In this document: positions 46,535 to 55,091 of the stretch, piece by piece
Layout: every line of letters begins with the position of its first letter
Position numbering within the stretch: the stretch's first letter is position 1
Source of the DNA: Pseudomonadota bacterium
GTDB lineage: Bacteria > Pseudomonadota > Alphaproteobacteria > Sphingomonadales > Sphingomonadaceae
Length of the DNA: 64,000 nt
Direction of reading: 5' to 3'
NCBI GenBank assembly: GCA_023423655.1
Contig: JAFAFE010000005.1
Location: 1 to 64,000 of the forward strand
Made by a program: the position numbers and the translations under genes
The notes under the pieces: model-generated
Database searches by the model: none
The model's input: only the letters and a program-made list of their open reading frames with translations
Told to the model about the DNA's origin: nothing

Positions 46535-46717
46535 GTAATCTGCTAATTTGGAGCTGTACCTTTTTGATGACACCCCCAGAATTTTCGCAAGAATTAATCT
46601 ACGCGTAATCAACCTGCTAATCGCCCATAGGACGTACAAACTGTTGCTGACCGCTTATCCTGTAGTTGACCCGGCGATTCCAACCTGGCATGGTCGAATA
46701 GAGGAAGGACCACGCAC
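46535..46717 (+). promoter_or_regulatory. Junction between tnpC and the restriction-modification cargo
   Basis: 183 bp without a gene. It must hold the promoter of the methyltransferase operon. Because the methyltransferase has its own HTH domain, an autoregulatory operator just ahead of 46718 is expected, but no clear palindrome stands out by eye. No IS66 terminus is present here. Confidence 0.35.
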
Positions 46718-47956
46718 ATGGAATTCAGTACACTAATCCGCGAAAAACGGGACAATCTGGGGCTCTCCCAAAAAGAGTTTGCGGAGTATGCCGGTCTCGG
46801 GGAAGGGGGAGAAAGGACTGTGGGCGGATGGGAGCGCGGCGAGCACACTCCAAGTCCGTCAAGGCAGAAAGCTATTGCCGGACTGCCCGACAGTGCGCCG
46901 TTCCGGAAGGTGTCGCAGGGCGATTTCCGGTTTATTGACCTGTTCGCGGGAATAGGCGGAATCCGTATGGGGTTTCAGGATGTAGGCGGAGAATGTGTAT
47001 TCAGTTCGGAATGGGACAAATATGCAAAGAAGACCTACGCCGCCAACTTTGGCGAGGTGCCCTATGGTGACATCACAAACATTAGTGCCGGGGATATACC
47101 TGATCACGACATCCTGCTGGCCGGCTTCCCCTGTCAGGCATTTTCAAACGCCGGGCTCAGAAAAGGCTTTCAGGATACGCGCGGAACAATGTTCTTCGAA
47201 ATCCAGCGAATTCTTGCGGAAAAGAGACCCAAGGCTTTCCTGCTTGAGAATGTCAAACAGTTGCGAGGTCACGACCAGGGCCGGACACTTTCGACAATTC
47301 TCCAAATTCTCGGAGGAAACACATGCACCGAAATCCCGCACAACGTCCCGATGTCGCCGCACGCGAGGGAGGCACTTGGTATCCCGCTTGATTATGAGGT
47401 GGCCACAGCCGTCCTGTCGGCAACGGATTTCGGTGTCCCGCAAAAACGTGAGAGAATCTACATCATAGGGTTTTCGCTCAGCGCTTTCCCGAATCTGGAT
47501 ATTGCCGGCTTCTTTAATGCACTACCCGACCGGAAGGGCCCGCCGCTCCTCGGAGAAGTTCTTGAGCACAACAAGGATGTTGCGCCGCATTATACGATCT
47601 CCGATCGTCTGTACGCAGGGCACATCCGCAGGCGTCTGGAGCACGAGAAGAAAGGAAACGGATTCGGCTTTTCCGTATTCAACCGCGAGAGCACGCACTG
47701 CAACACAATCAGCGCGAGATATTATAAGGATGGAAGCGAAATCCTTATCGACCAGTCTGATATAGGCAGAAATCCACGAAAACTGACCCCGCGCGAGTGC
47801 GCAAGGATCCAGGGCTTTCCTGAAAGTTTTGTCGTCGATGCAGTTTCATCTTCGCAGGCGTACCGTCAGTTCGGAAACTCGGTGTCGGTGCCGGTGATCC
47901 GCTCCATTGCAAAGCGGATGCTGGAAATTACGGGTGGACGTCTGCGGAAGGATTGA
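46718..47956 (+). CDS. DNA (cytosine-5)-methyltransferase with N-terminal HTH
   Basis: Predicted 412 aa enzyme. Residues 1-55 are an XRE-like HTH (EKRDNLGLSQKEFAEYAGLG). The m5C methyltransferase follows with motif I FIDLFAGIGG (about 71-80), motif IV GFPCQAFSNAG with the catalytic Cys at about 137, motif VI LLENVKQL, motif VIII-like QKRERIYIIGF, and motif IX-X near the end (RECARIQGFPESFV...QFGNSV). HTH-fused methyltransferases such as the SsoII type repress their own promoter. It protects host DNA against the downstream McrB/LlaJI-type enzyme. vsr follows after 6 bases. The recognition site cannot be read from sequence. Confidence 0.93.
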   Translation: MEFSTLIREKRDNLGLSQKEFAEYAGLGEGGERTVGGWERGEHTPSPSRQKAIAGLPDSAPFRKVSQGDFRFIDLFAGIGGIRMGFQDVGGECVFSSEWDKYAKKTYAANFGEVPYGDITNISAGDIPDHDILLAGFPCQAFSNAGLRKGFQDTRGTMFFEIQRILAEKRPKAFLLENVKQLRGHDQGRTLSTILQILGGNTCTEIPHNVPMSPHAREALGIPLDYEVATAVLSATDFGVPQKRERIYIIGFSLSAFPNLDIAGFFNALPDRKGPPLLGEVLEHNKDVAPHYTISDRLYAGHIRRRLEHEKKGNGFGFSVFNRESTHCNTISARYYKDGSEILIDQSDIGRNPRKLTPRECARIQGFPESFVVDAVSSSQAYRQFGNSVSVPVIRSIAKRMLEITGGRLRKD

Positions 47957-47962
47957 GCGGTC

Positions 47963-48418
47963 GTGGCTGATATCGTCTCGCCAGACGTCAGAAGCCGTAT
48001 GATGGCGGGCATAAAAGGCAAGAATACCAAGCCTGAGAGGCTTGTCCGATCGCTTCTGCATGGCGCCGGCTTCAGATTCCGCCTGCACCGTCGCGATCTA
48101 CCCGGCCGTCCGGACCTGGTGCTTCCGAAATACAGGAAGGCCGTTTTTGTTAATGGCTGCTTTTGGCACGGGCACGAGAACTGTGACCTGTTTCGCATTC
48201 CTCACACGCGTCAGGATTTCTGGTCTGCCAAGATCGAGAGCAACAGAAAGCGTGACGCACGGAATATAGAAGATCTCCTGCAACAGGGTTGGGGCGCCAT
48301 TGTTATCTGGGAATGCGCGTTGACAAAAGCGCGCCGGCTTTCACCGGAGGAATTGCTGGACCAACTTGAAGCGGCAATAAACTCGCCTGCCCCGTGTATT
48401 ACAAGCATTAGCTCCTGA
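47963..48418 (+). CDS. vsr: Very short patch repair endonuclease Vsr
   Basis: Predicted 151 aa protein with the full Vsr pattern: DVRSRMMAGIKGKNTKPER, FRLHRRDLPGRPDLVLPKY with the active-site Asp, FVNGCFWHGHENC and a terminal region RNIEDLLQQGWGAIVIWEC. Vsr nicks next to T:G mismatches formed when 5-methylcytosine deaminates in the partner methyltransferase's site. It begins at a GTG 6 bases after the methyltransferase stop, so it is co-expressed with it. Confidence 0.93.
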   Translation: MADIVSPDVRSRMMAGIKGKNTKPERLVRSLLHGAGFRFRLHRRDLPGRPDLVLPKYRKAVFVNGCFWHGHENCDLFRIPHTRQDFWSAKIESNRKRDARNIEDLLQQGWGAIVIWECALTKARRLSPEELLDQLEAAINSPAPCITSISS

Positions 48419-48495
48419 CGAGCGTCGTTCGGCATTTCTTGACAGCAGGGCGGTTGCTTACATATCTCTTTTTACTACAGAGATCGTGACGGGGA

Positions 48496-49947
48496 GTGAC
48501 TGAATTGGATGAGGCCGATCAAACGGACGCTGTCCGTTTTTCGAAAAAGATTGCCGCAAGTTTCTTGGGCCAGAAATACGAGCTGAGTTCGGAAAGCTTT
48601 GAAACCACATGGGGGTTTCGAAGCACTTCGGGCAAATACTTCAAGATCTCAAATCGAGACATGGCCACTGCATTTTCAGACATTCTTGAAAATTGGGAAG
48701 CTTGGAGCTCAAGCAAGCTGAATGTGAATAGTGAAAATCCCGACGAGGCACTTTCGAATTTCTCTCGACGACATTTCTCGGCAGGAGCACATAAAGATCT
48801 TGCCGAGGTACAGAGACGCGGCTTTCTTCATTTGATCAACGCGATTGCCTATAATGCGCTTCATGACGGGCAATTCGATGAACGCGCCTGGCAATCGGCA
48901 CTTACTAGGGACGATTATAAACGGGCGCTGGAAATTGTTGCGGATTATTCTGAAGCAGCTGAAAATCTGGCTTCTCGTGCGCGGGATGGAGAGGATATGG
49001 AGATCGAGACCACCTCAACGTCCGTGACAGGTGGCGATAACATATTGTTTTATGGCGCGCCCGGAACCGGCAAAAGCCATTCTGTAGATCAGATGATAGG
49101 ACCGGAGAAAGCCTTCCGGACGGTTTTTCACCCCGACATGCAGAACAGTGATTTCGTAGGCACTCTCAAGCCCGGTCTCGATGCAAAGGGGGAAGTTACT
49201 TATGCTTTCCGGCCAGGAGTGTTTGCTGCAGCAACAGCTTATGCATGGTCGCATCCGGACAAAAAGGTATTTCTGGTTATCGAGGAGCTCAACCGCGCTA
49301 TGGCCGCTGCAGTTTTCGGCGAGCTGTTCCAGTTGCTCGACAGGAACAGTGACGGATCGGGCCGTTATGATGTGGATTTCCCATCACCTGAATTTGCGCA
49401 GTGGTTCGGAGAGAATGCAGGCAATGCGGCGCGGACGCTAAGGTTGCCATCGAATCTCTGGATTCTCGCCACCATGAATTCTGCAGATCAGGGGGTCTAT
49501 CCTTTGGATACCGCATTCCGGCGGAGATGGACGCAGCAATATCTTCCTATCGATTACGGCAACTCACCCGACGCTTCTGTCAGCTACCGTGTTGCCGGTT
49601 CTGTAAGAAATACATCTTGGGCAGCGTTCATCGAAACGTTGAACAACTTTCTGGTTGATCGTCTCCAGACGGGTGAAGACCGGCTTATCGGCCCGCGCTT
49701 TGCCAGTGATGCCGATTTGGCCAAAGGAGAAATTCCCAACAAACTACTCATTTATCTTTGGGACGATCTTCTTCGGCATCATGGTCGCGAGGAAATTTTT
49801 GCGTCTGGCGTTACCACATTTGGGCAGCTCCACCGGCGCATGAGTTCGCCGAAATCCGTTTTTTCGACAGAGTTTCTGCAAAGGCTGGAAGAAGCGGCAG
49901 CGACCGACGATGCAGACCAATCCGATCCTTCTCCGGAGGCCGGGTAG
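48496..49947 (+). CDS. McrB-like AAA+ restriction subunit (LlaJI R1-type)
   Basis: Predicted 483 aa protein. The N-terminal 160 residues are a target-binding region with no family I can name. The McrB-type AAA+ motor follows with Walker A GAPGTGKS at about 188-195, LVIEELNRAMAAAVFGEL (Walker B) and the ATMNSADQG sensor loop typical of McrB GTPases. It would translocate DNA and activate the nuclease subunit encoded next. The GTG at 48496 has no spaced ribosome site; TTG at 48505 has GGGGAG 8 bases before it and may be the real start. The next gene starts 38 bases before its end. Confidence 0.9.
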   Translation: MTELDEADQTDAVRFSKKIAASFLGQKYELSSESFETTWGFRSTSGKYFKISNRDMATAFSDILENWEAWSSSKLNVNSENPDEALSNFSRRHFSAGAHKDLAEVQRRGFLHLINAIAYNALHDGQFDERAWQSALTRDDYKRALEIVADYSEAAENLASRARDGEDMEIETTSTSVTGGDNILFYGAPGTGKSHSVDQMIGPEKAFRTVFHPDMQNSDFVGTLKPGLDAKGEVTYAFRPGVFAAATAYAWSHPDKKVFLVIEELNRAMAAAVFGELFQLLDRNSDGSGRYDVDFPSPEFAQWFGENAGNAARTLRLPSNLWILATMNSADQGVYPLDTAFRRRWTQQYLPIDYGNSPDASVSYRVAGSVRNTSWAAFIETLNNFLVDRLQTGEDRLIGPRFASDADLAKGEIPNKLLIYLWDDLLRHHGREEIFASGVTTFGQLHRRMSSPKSVFSTEFLQRLEEAAATDDADQSDPSPEAG

Positions 49948-51268
49948 TCACACGGTGGAAATAGAATTCCTTCCTGACCGCCTGTCAAAAGCGGAGTTCG
50001 AAATTACCCATCCTTCCGCTGCAAAAAGTCTGCGGGCTCGGTGGTCGATCATGATGGATAACTCGCGTGAACTTGTTGCCTGGGTTGGAATAGCACACGC
50101 CGACACCTCAGGAGCAACGGTGTTCCTGCCGCATGGTTCACCTTCGCTCACAGCGGACAGGTGCATGCTGGCGAAACCACTGATGGAGGCAATCCTGCGC
50201 TTTGCGAGAGAAAGGGGCAGGGGCGGTGATGCATCAAATGACGAGGGCCTCAACCAGACGGCCCTGCTTGCGGACATAGCTGCAGATTACCGGGATCACG
50301 GGCTATATACGCACCGCGAACGGATCTGTACACGCAATGCCGGCAAGCCGGACTGGCCACGGACGATAAAAAACGAGCCGGCATTTAAAGGCGCCAACGG
50401 AGCCTCGGTTTACAGCGAGTTCAGAGGAGTAAGGCCGTCAACCTTCGACACCAACCTCATTGCCCTGATCCAGGGCGAGGTGGTAAGCGAAATTGCTTCG
50501 ATCCACGGTTGGTGGCTTGGCGAACATTTCGGCGCACGCGAAATGCCCGTGAAGGCCGAAAATATCAGATGGCCAAAACACGTTTGGCCGAAGCTTCTAT
50601 TGGTCGCCCGGGGAAATCTCTACCAGACCCGGGCCGTCAGGCTGGTGAACTTGCTACTCTCCTATCTCGAAAAAGAGCAACATACAGGAGTGGGACCTGT
50701 TGTCTGCGGGATCGCAGATTTCTCTGCAATGTGGGAAGAGATGCTGCGCAAGGTGTTGCCTGACGTTGAAGACACGTGGAATCCGTTGATGCCCGGGCCT
50801 GTCTATATTGACGAGGAAGGTCGGCTTGCCGAATCCGGGAGAATGGAGATGGATATTGTAGTTAAACGCGGTCGGCACATTTTGATTGCGGATGCCAAAT
50901 ATTACAGGGCAACTTCGGTTTCCCTCTCCCCCGGGTGGGCCGATATTGTCAAACAACTCTACTATCAGAAATGCCTTGCCAGCATTGAAAAGGCATCGGA
51001 CTGTGATATTACAAATATTTTCCTTTTTCCGGCGTTTAAAACCGAAAGATCTCCCTTCCGGCAGATTGAAATGCGGGCCATAGATGGTCGGGAAATAGGA
51101 GATTTTCCTCCGATCGGCTGTCAGTATATTTCCATATCGGACGTGCTAAAGGCATACAGCAAGCGCCAGCTTCTTGACGACACCGGCTGGCTCGATGGTT
51201 TTGTCGACGGGCACCAAGTACCGCAATCCGGCACTGTCAGAGCAAATTCACCGGCCAGAAAAAGATAG
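49910..51268 (+). CDS. LlaJI-family restriction endonuclease subunit (McrC-like)
   Basis: Predicted 452 aa protein. The C-terminal third holds a PD-(D/E)XK nuclease core around residues 313-332 (MEMDIVVKRGRHILIADAKYY), with Asp and Asp-Ala-Lys in the expected places. The layout and the partner resemble LlaJI, where an McrB-like R1 and an R2 nuclease cut unmethylated sites, rather than classical McrBC, which cuts methylated DNA. The accompanying m5C methyltransferase supports the LlaJI reading. It starts inside the previous gene in another frame. Confidence 0.85.
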   Translation: MQTNPILLRRPGSHTVEIEFLPDRLSKAEFEITHPSAAKSLRARWSIMMDNSRELVAWVGIAHADTSGATVFLPHGSPSLTADRCMLAKPLMEAILRFARERGRGGDASNDEGLNQTALLADIAADYRDHGLYTHRERICTRNAGKPDWPRTIKNEPAFKGANGASVYSEFRGVRPSTFDTNLIALIQGEVVSEIASIHGWWLGEHFGAREMPVKAENIRWPKHVWPKLLLVARGNLYQTRAVRLVNLLLSYLEKEQHTGVGPVVCGIADFSAMWEEMLRKVLPDVEDTWNPLMPGPVYIDEEGRLAESGRMEMDIVVKRGRHILIADAKYYRATSVSLSPGWADIVKQLYYQKCLASIEKASDCDITNIFLFPAFKTERSPFRQIEMRAIDGREIGDFPPIGCQYISISDVLKAYSKRQLLDDTGWLDGFVDGHQVPQSGTVRANSPARKR

Positions 51269-51322
51269 TCCACGCGGTTACTCAGTCCGCATATCTAGAT
51301 CTCGAAAACCGCTCGCGCGTAG

Positions 51323-51487
51323 GCGACGTTGACCCCTTTCGGCCCTGGCGTCTCGCGGGCTCATCCCAAGAAACAGATCGAGCAGATCAAAACCTCAATC
51401 ACCCCGTTTGGCTTCACCAATCCGATACTGGTTGATGAGTCTGGACATCTTATCGCAGGTCATGGTCGTCTCCTCGCCCCAGTCTAG
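51323..51487 (+). pseudogene. ParB/DNA-methylase N-terminal fragment
   Basis: A short frame with no start reads ...RAHPKKQIEQIKTSITPFGF, then TNPILVDESGHLIAGHGRLL. This is the hallmark of ParB-like nuclease domains found at the N-terminus of phage and plasmid DNA-modification methylases. It ends after about 55 codons in a TAG, and the upstream part is degenerate. It is a decayed remnant, probably picked up before or after the transposon assembled its cargo. Confidence 0.6.
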
Positions 51488-51933
51488 GGTGCCTAAGGCG
51501 GAAAATTCTAACTCGAAACGGTCCAGATCTCAGGGAGCAGAGCAGTACCCTTAGCGATCGGGTTCCACCTTTGGAAAATTATATAGAATCTAATCATTGT
51601 TCAACTTACGAGACGGCCCGGGCCACGTTATGCCCGAGTCTAATCTATCGTGAACCTTCCAAAATAGGACGGAACTCAATATTGATAGCATGAGCGTTCC
51701 TCGGCGATTTCATCGGCGGTATAAGGTTCTCTGCTCGTGCCGTAACGATCCCAGCCTTTTTCGCACTAAGCTGCTCCGCGCGTTGCAGTGTCAACAACGC
51801 GATTGCAATCGAGGACTGCGTTGACATCGGTGGCCCATGCGTCGACAGTACAAACTGAAACAAGAGTGCCGCCGCGACGCACTCACTTAATGCGGGGTCG
51901 CCGTTGTGGTGCTCCGAGGAGGGAGAACTGCCG
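51488..51933. other. Gene-free debris inside the transposon
   Basis: 446 bp with no convincing gene. A 98-codon minus-strand frame (51645-51941) has no recognisable features and poor composition. The stretch between two gene fragments looks like accumulated remnants. Confidence 0.4.
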
Positions 51934-51984
51934 ATGACCATTTATGCCGGTTTGGATGTCCGACAAGAACACGCATATTTGTAA
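51934..51984 (+). pseudogene. IS110-like transposase start fragment
   Basis: ATG with a good ribosome site (GAGGAGGGAG) opens MTIYAGLDVRQEHAYL, which resembles the beginning of IS110/IS1111-type transposases (xYxGLDVSxK). It stops after 16 codons exactly where an IS66-like terminal sequence (GTAAACGTCCGG, 51981-51992) begins, as if an IS66-type end had inserted or recombined there. Confidence 0.4.
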
Positions 51985-52099
51985 ACGTCCGGAATGCCCT
52001 ATTCATCGTAGCGGCTGATGCCGAGCATGCCGCCGGGCCATTGGTCACCGCAACGGCAGCGTAAATTTCTGGGCAACACGGTGTTCGCCGGACGCTTAC
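51981..52099. repeat. 119-bp segment bounded by IS66-like termini
   Basis: Starts GTAAACGTCCGG and ends CCGGACGCTTAC, so its two ends are inverted repeats matching at 11 of 12 bases. It holds no gene. It may be a miniature or internally deleted IS66 derivative whose right end now serves the large transposon. It lacks its own target duplication. Confidence 0.45.
52074..52099 (-). repeat. Right terminal inverted repeat of the IS66-type transposon
   Basis: Ends CCGGACGCTTAC, the exact inverse of the left terminus over 12 bases, followed at once by the duplicated target GTACGGAT. Confidence 0.88.
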
Positions 52100-52107
52100 G
52101 TACGGAT
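52100..52107. repeat. Right target-site duplication (GTACGGAT)
   Basis: Exact copy of 43546-43553. It lies just after the 3' end of the transposon and 10 bases beyond the stop codon of traI, so the insertion spared the relaxase gene. Confidence 0.9.
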
Positions 52108-52117
52108 AGACGCTGCG

Positions 52118-55054
52118 TCAGATCCCGATTTCGAAGGGCTTGGTGAGCGAGCGATCGAGCTCGGGCGGCTCGCGAGCCGGTTCTTGCGAACGATCGGGCG
52201 CCTTGCCCTTCGCCTGGCCCATTGCTGCCGCATCGCGCAGCTGATTGACCGTTTCGAGCGCCGAGCGCTTCATTCCCGGATTGCGCTCAACAGCTGCTTC
52301 GAGCTTGCCGGCATTGTCGACAAAAAGGGTCAGACCATCGCGCAGGCGAGTTATCGTCACGAGGAATGTCTGCTGGTTGGCAAGATTGCGTTCGCGGCTG
52401 TCCATGACGGCAATCCCGCGATCGGAGGTCAGGCCTTGCGCCATGTGCGCATTGAGCGCGTAGGCGAGATCGAGGCGCTCGAGCATGGGGTCGCCCAACC
52501 CCAGCCGGTGCTCGGCGCCAAGCGAGGTCTTCACCGTGACGCCCTTCGCGTCAGCCGCCACGATGCGCGCCTGATCGGCGTTGAGCAGTCCGCGCTTGTG
52601 ATCCGTCGCCGTCCAGCGAATGCGGTCGCCATCGTGGATTTCGAGTGGGCGAACCTCAAACAGACGCAGTGGATCCTGTTCACCCTGCGGTCGCATTCGG
52701 CCCGGCCGGAATTCAAAGCGCTTGCCCCGCTCGTTCTGCAGCATCACGCGTTCGCGGGTCGGATCGGTTTCGATCACATCATAGCGGCCCTTCTGCAGCC
52801 CCTGCCCCCTTTGCCGGCGGTCGACTTCGAGCACCATGCCGGCCGCATAGCTGCGCGAATAGCGCATTTCCTCACGCGTCAGGTTGATGCGCGACAGGAC
52901 ATTCAGCCGCAAAGAACCCGGTCCCAATTCGCCATTGGCCTTGAGCCCGGTCTGAACGGCGTCATTCACCTGTCCGCGCAAATTGCGACCCGACGCATAG
53001 ATCGCGGTCACCTCACGCTCAGCAGGCGAAAGCGATAGCCAGGCCGCCGCGGCGTCGACGGCAGCTGTATTTCCCGACGCGACGACATGCGGGCCAAGAT
53101 GTCGCAAGGCCTCGTCGATATGTCCGCCCTGCGCTGCATATTGAGCTTCGCGCAGCGCCTTATCGCGGCCACGGAGATTGGTGTTCATGGTGGCCGTTTC
53201 GACGCCTGCCTTCTGCATGACGTCGAAGGGTTTGCCGGCATCGACAGCGCCCAATTGCTTCCTGTCCCCGATGCTGGCGAAGCGGTCGAGCTGGAGCAGA
53301 TTGGCGAGGCGCACGAGCTTTTCCTTGTCGGCATTGCCGACCATCGAGGCTTCGTCGAGCAGCACCGTGGTGCCGCGCAGAGACGCACGAGCCTCGGCAA
53401 GCCTCGCTGGGTCCGCTCCTGCCAGAAGGCCCTGATGTTGGCGCAGAAAGCGCGCAACCGTCATCGAGGGAATGCCGGTGTCCCGCTCGAGCATCTGTAC
53501 GAGCGTGTTCTGGACAGCGAGCCCGAGCACGGACCTGCCTTCCTCGCGCAAGATGTCTGCAACAGGTTTGAGGACGGTACTCTTGCCGGCGCCAGCTACG
53601 CCTTGAATGGCCACAATCCGGTTGTGAGAGGCGAGCAGCAAACGGCCTGCCCCTTCCTGGCCAGGGTTCAAGGTAAGGCCATATTTGAGCTGAGAGAGCG
53701 CCTGTAGCCGCTCTCCGGCCACATCAGCTGCGACCACGGCAGCCCCATGGCCACGGCCGTTCTCGACCGCAGCGATGATGCGCTGCTCGAGCCCGATCGC
53801 ATCGCGGCTTGTGACAAGGTACCGATCTGCACCCTGGCCTTTTTGCAGGTGGCCTTGACGCAGCAACTGGTCGACGCGGTGTTCGATGTCGGGGAGCGTA
53901 GTGGGCAAGGCAAAGCCAAGCGCAGAGCGATATATCTCGGTCCGCGAGAAGGCCGCCTCGCGCTCGCCCAAGTGCCGGATCGCCGATGCGACCGCATGAA
54001 CGGCCGCGATCTGCTCGGGCGTCCGGCGCCCCATGTCGCGAGGCACAAGCGGGTCGCCCTGACGTAGCCCCAGATGCTCCGCAAAGGTCGCAGCCAAAAG
54101 GCGCGCGCGCTGGCCGATCGATCGTACTGAATTTCCAATTCCGGAGACGGAGCCAATGTCGATGGCGGCCCGCGCATTGGCCTGTGAAATGACAAGTCTC
54201 GGATCAAAGCCCAACTGTGCTGCTGCCTCGCGCCATTGGTTCACGAGAGCCTGGCGGTCTGCCACCGGCCCTTTGTCCGCCCGGGTCATCAGATTGGCCG
54301 CATTGCGCGCCGCGAGGCCTTTGCCTTCCATCGTCGAAAGCTTGTCGAGGATCTCGGCACGGCGCGAACTGAAAGCATCACGAACGGGTTTGGGAACGCC
54401 CACCGCTTCGAAATTGCCATGCTTGCCGTATTCCCCAACCTGGTAGCCGAGCTTTTCTACGGCTAAGCGGAAGCGCGCCATGGTCATGGCATTGAGCAGC
54501 GTGTTGTGCTCCCAAATCTTGTCATTTCTCAGCGCTCGCCATTTGCCATCGGGCCCCTGGGTTACATTGGCAACCACGGCGTGAAAGTGCGCGTTGGGCT
54601 CCTGATTGCGGTTCGTATCGTGCTGGAAAAGCCCGATCACGAGATTGCGCGTCGCGACCACCCGTTCCTTGCCTCGGACCTCCATGCGGGTTTCGGCGAG
54701 ATTCTTCTCAGCCCAGGCCAGAGTCGTGCGAACGGCAGCGCCATAGGCATCGAGGATACGCCTGTCGCCGCCGACGAGGGCAAGGATGGACCAGCTCTTG
54801 GGCATCGAAAAAGTGAGGTCGGTGCCGGCGCGATGGGCCCTGTTGTCGCTCCCGATACGGCTTCCATCGGGCAGCATGCCCTTGAGCACGGCCTCGAACT
54901 GCGAGGCTTCGATAACGCCTCGCAGTCCAAGCGCCTCCGCGCCTTTGCCAAGCCATTGACCAGATCTCTCGGCATCGGCGCGGGTGTAGTAATTGTCGGC
55001 GGCAAAGTAGTTGGCAGCGCCGCCAGCAGTACGGACATTGGCTACAGAGAGCAT
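52118..55054 (-). CDS. traI: MobF-family conjugative relaxase-helicase TraI
   Basis: Predicted 978 aa protein. The N-terminal TrwC/TraI relaxase domain has the opening MLSVANVRTAGGAANYFAAD with nearby Tyr residues (NYYTRAD) and the three-His metal motif in NAHFHAVVAN at about residue 160. The C-terminal SF1 helicase has Walker A GVAGAGKST at about 485 and Walker B LLDEASMVGN. It nicks oriT, stays covalently bound to the strand and unwinds it during transfer. It is shorter than F TraI and lies 37 bases downstream of traD on the same strand. Confidence 0.92.
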   Translation of the reverse strand: MLSVANVRTAGGAANYFAADNYYTRADAERSGQWLGKGAEALGLRGVIEASQFEAVLKGMLPDGSRIGSDNRAHRAGTDLTFSMPKSWSILALVGGDRRILDAYGAAVRTTLAWAEKNLAETRMEVRGKERVVATRNLVIGLFQHDTNRNQEPNAHFHAVVANVTQGPDGKWRALRNDKIWEHNTLLNAMTMARFRLAVEKLGYQVGEYGKHGNFEAVGVPKPVRDAFSSRRAEILDKLSTMEGKGLAARNAANLMTRADKGPVADRQALVNQWREAAAQLGFDPRLVISQANARAAIDIGSVSGIGNSVRSIGQRARLLAATFAEHLGLRQGDPLVPRDMGRRTPEQIAAVHAVASAIRHLGEREAAFSRTEIYRSALGFALPTTLPDIEHRVDQLLRQGHLQKGQGADRYLVTSRDAIGLEQRIIAAVENGRGHGAAVVAADVAGERLQALSQLKYGLTLNPGQEGAGRLLLASHNRIVAIQGVAGAGKSTVLKPVADILREEGRSVLGLAVQNTLVQMLERDTGIPSMTVARFLRQHQGLLAGADPARLAEARASLRGTTVLLDEASMVGNADKEKLVRLANLLQLDRFASIGDRKQLGAVDAGKPFDVMQKAGVETATMNTNLRGRDKALREAQYAAQGGHIDEALRHLGPHVVASGNTAAVDAAAAWLSLSPAEREVTAIYASGRNLRGQVNDAVQTGLKANGELGPGSLRLNVLSRINLTREEMRYSRSYAAGMVLEVDRRQRGQGLQKGRYDVIETDPTRERVMLQNERGKRFEFRPGRMRPQGEQDPLRLFEVRPLEIHDGDRIRWTATDHKRGLLNADQARIVAADAKGVTVKTSLGAEHRLGLGDPMLERLDLAYALNAHMAQGLTSDRGIAVMDSRERNLANQQTFLVTITRLRDGLTLFVDNAGKLEAAVERNPGMKRSALETVNQLRDAAAMGQAKGKAPDRSQEPAREPPELDRSLTKPFEIGI

Positions 55055-55091
55055 CAGGTCTCACTCCGCCAGGCGGCGTCTGCCTCGTGCG

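Larger units (their letters stand above)
43554..52099 (+). mobile_element. IS66-family transposon carrying a restriction-modification system
   Basis: An 8,546 bp element. The left end GTAAGCGTCCGG and right end CCGGACGCTTAC are exact 12-bp inverted repeats, extending to about 21 matches in 26, and GTACGGAT is duplicated outside both ends. The left third holds tnpA, tnpB and tnpC of IS66 type. A simple IS66 element would end soon after tnpC near 46.6 kb; instead about 5.5 kb of extra DNA follows. That DNA holds a cytosine methyltransferase, vsr, a McrB-like and a LlaJI/McrC-like restriction gene, and remnants of other elements. The cargo looks lower in GC than the conjugation backbone. tnpC has a frameshift, so the element may now depend on a transposase in trans. 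Confidence 0.88.

Noticed and set aside
51645..51941. 98-codon minus-strand open frame near the transposon's right end
   Set aside because: No domain, no convincing ribosome site and it overlaps the IS110-like fragment.
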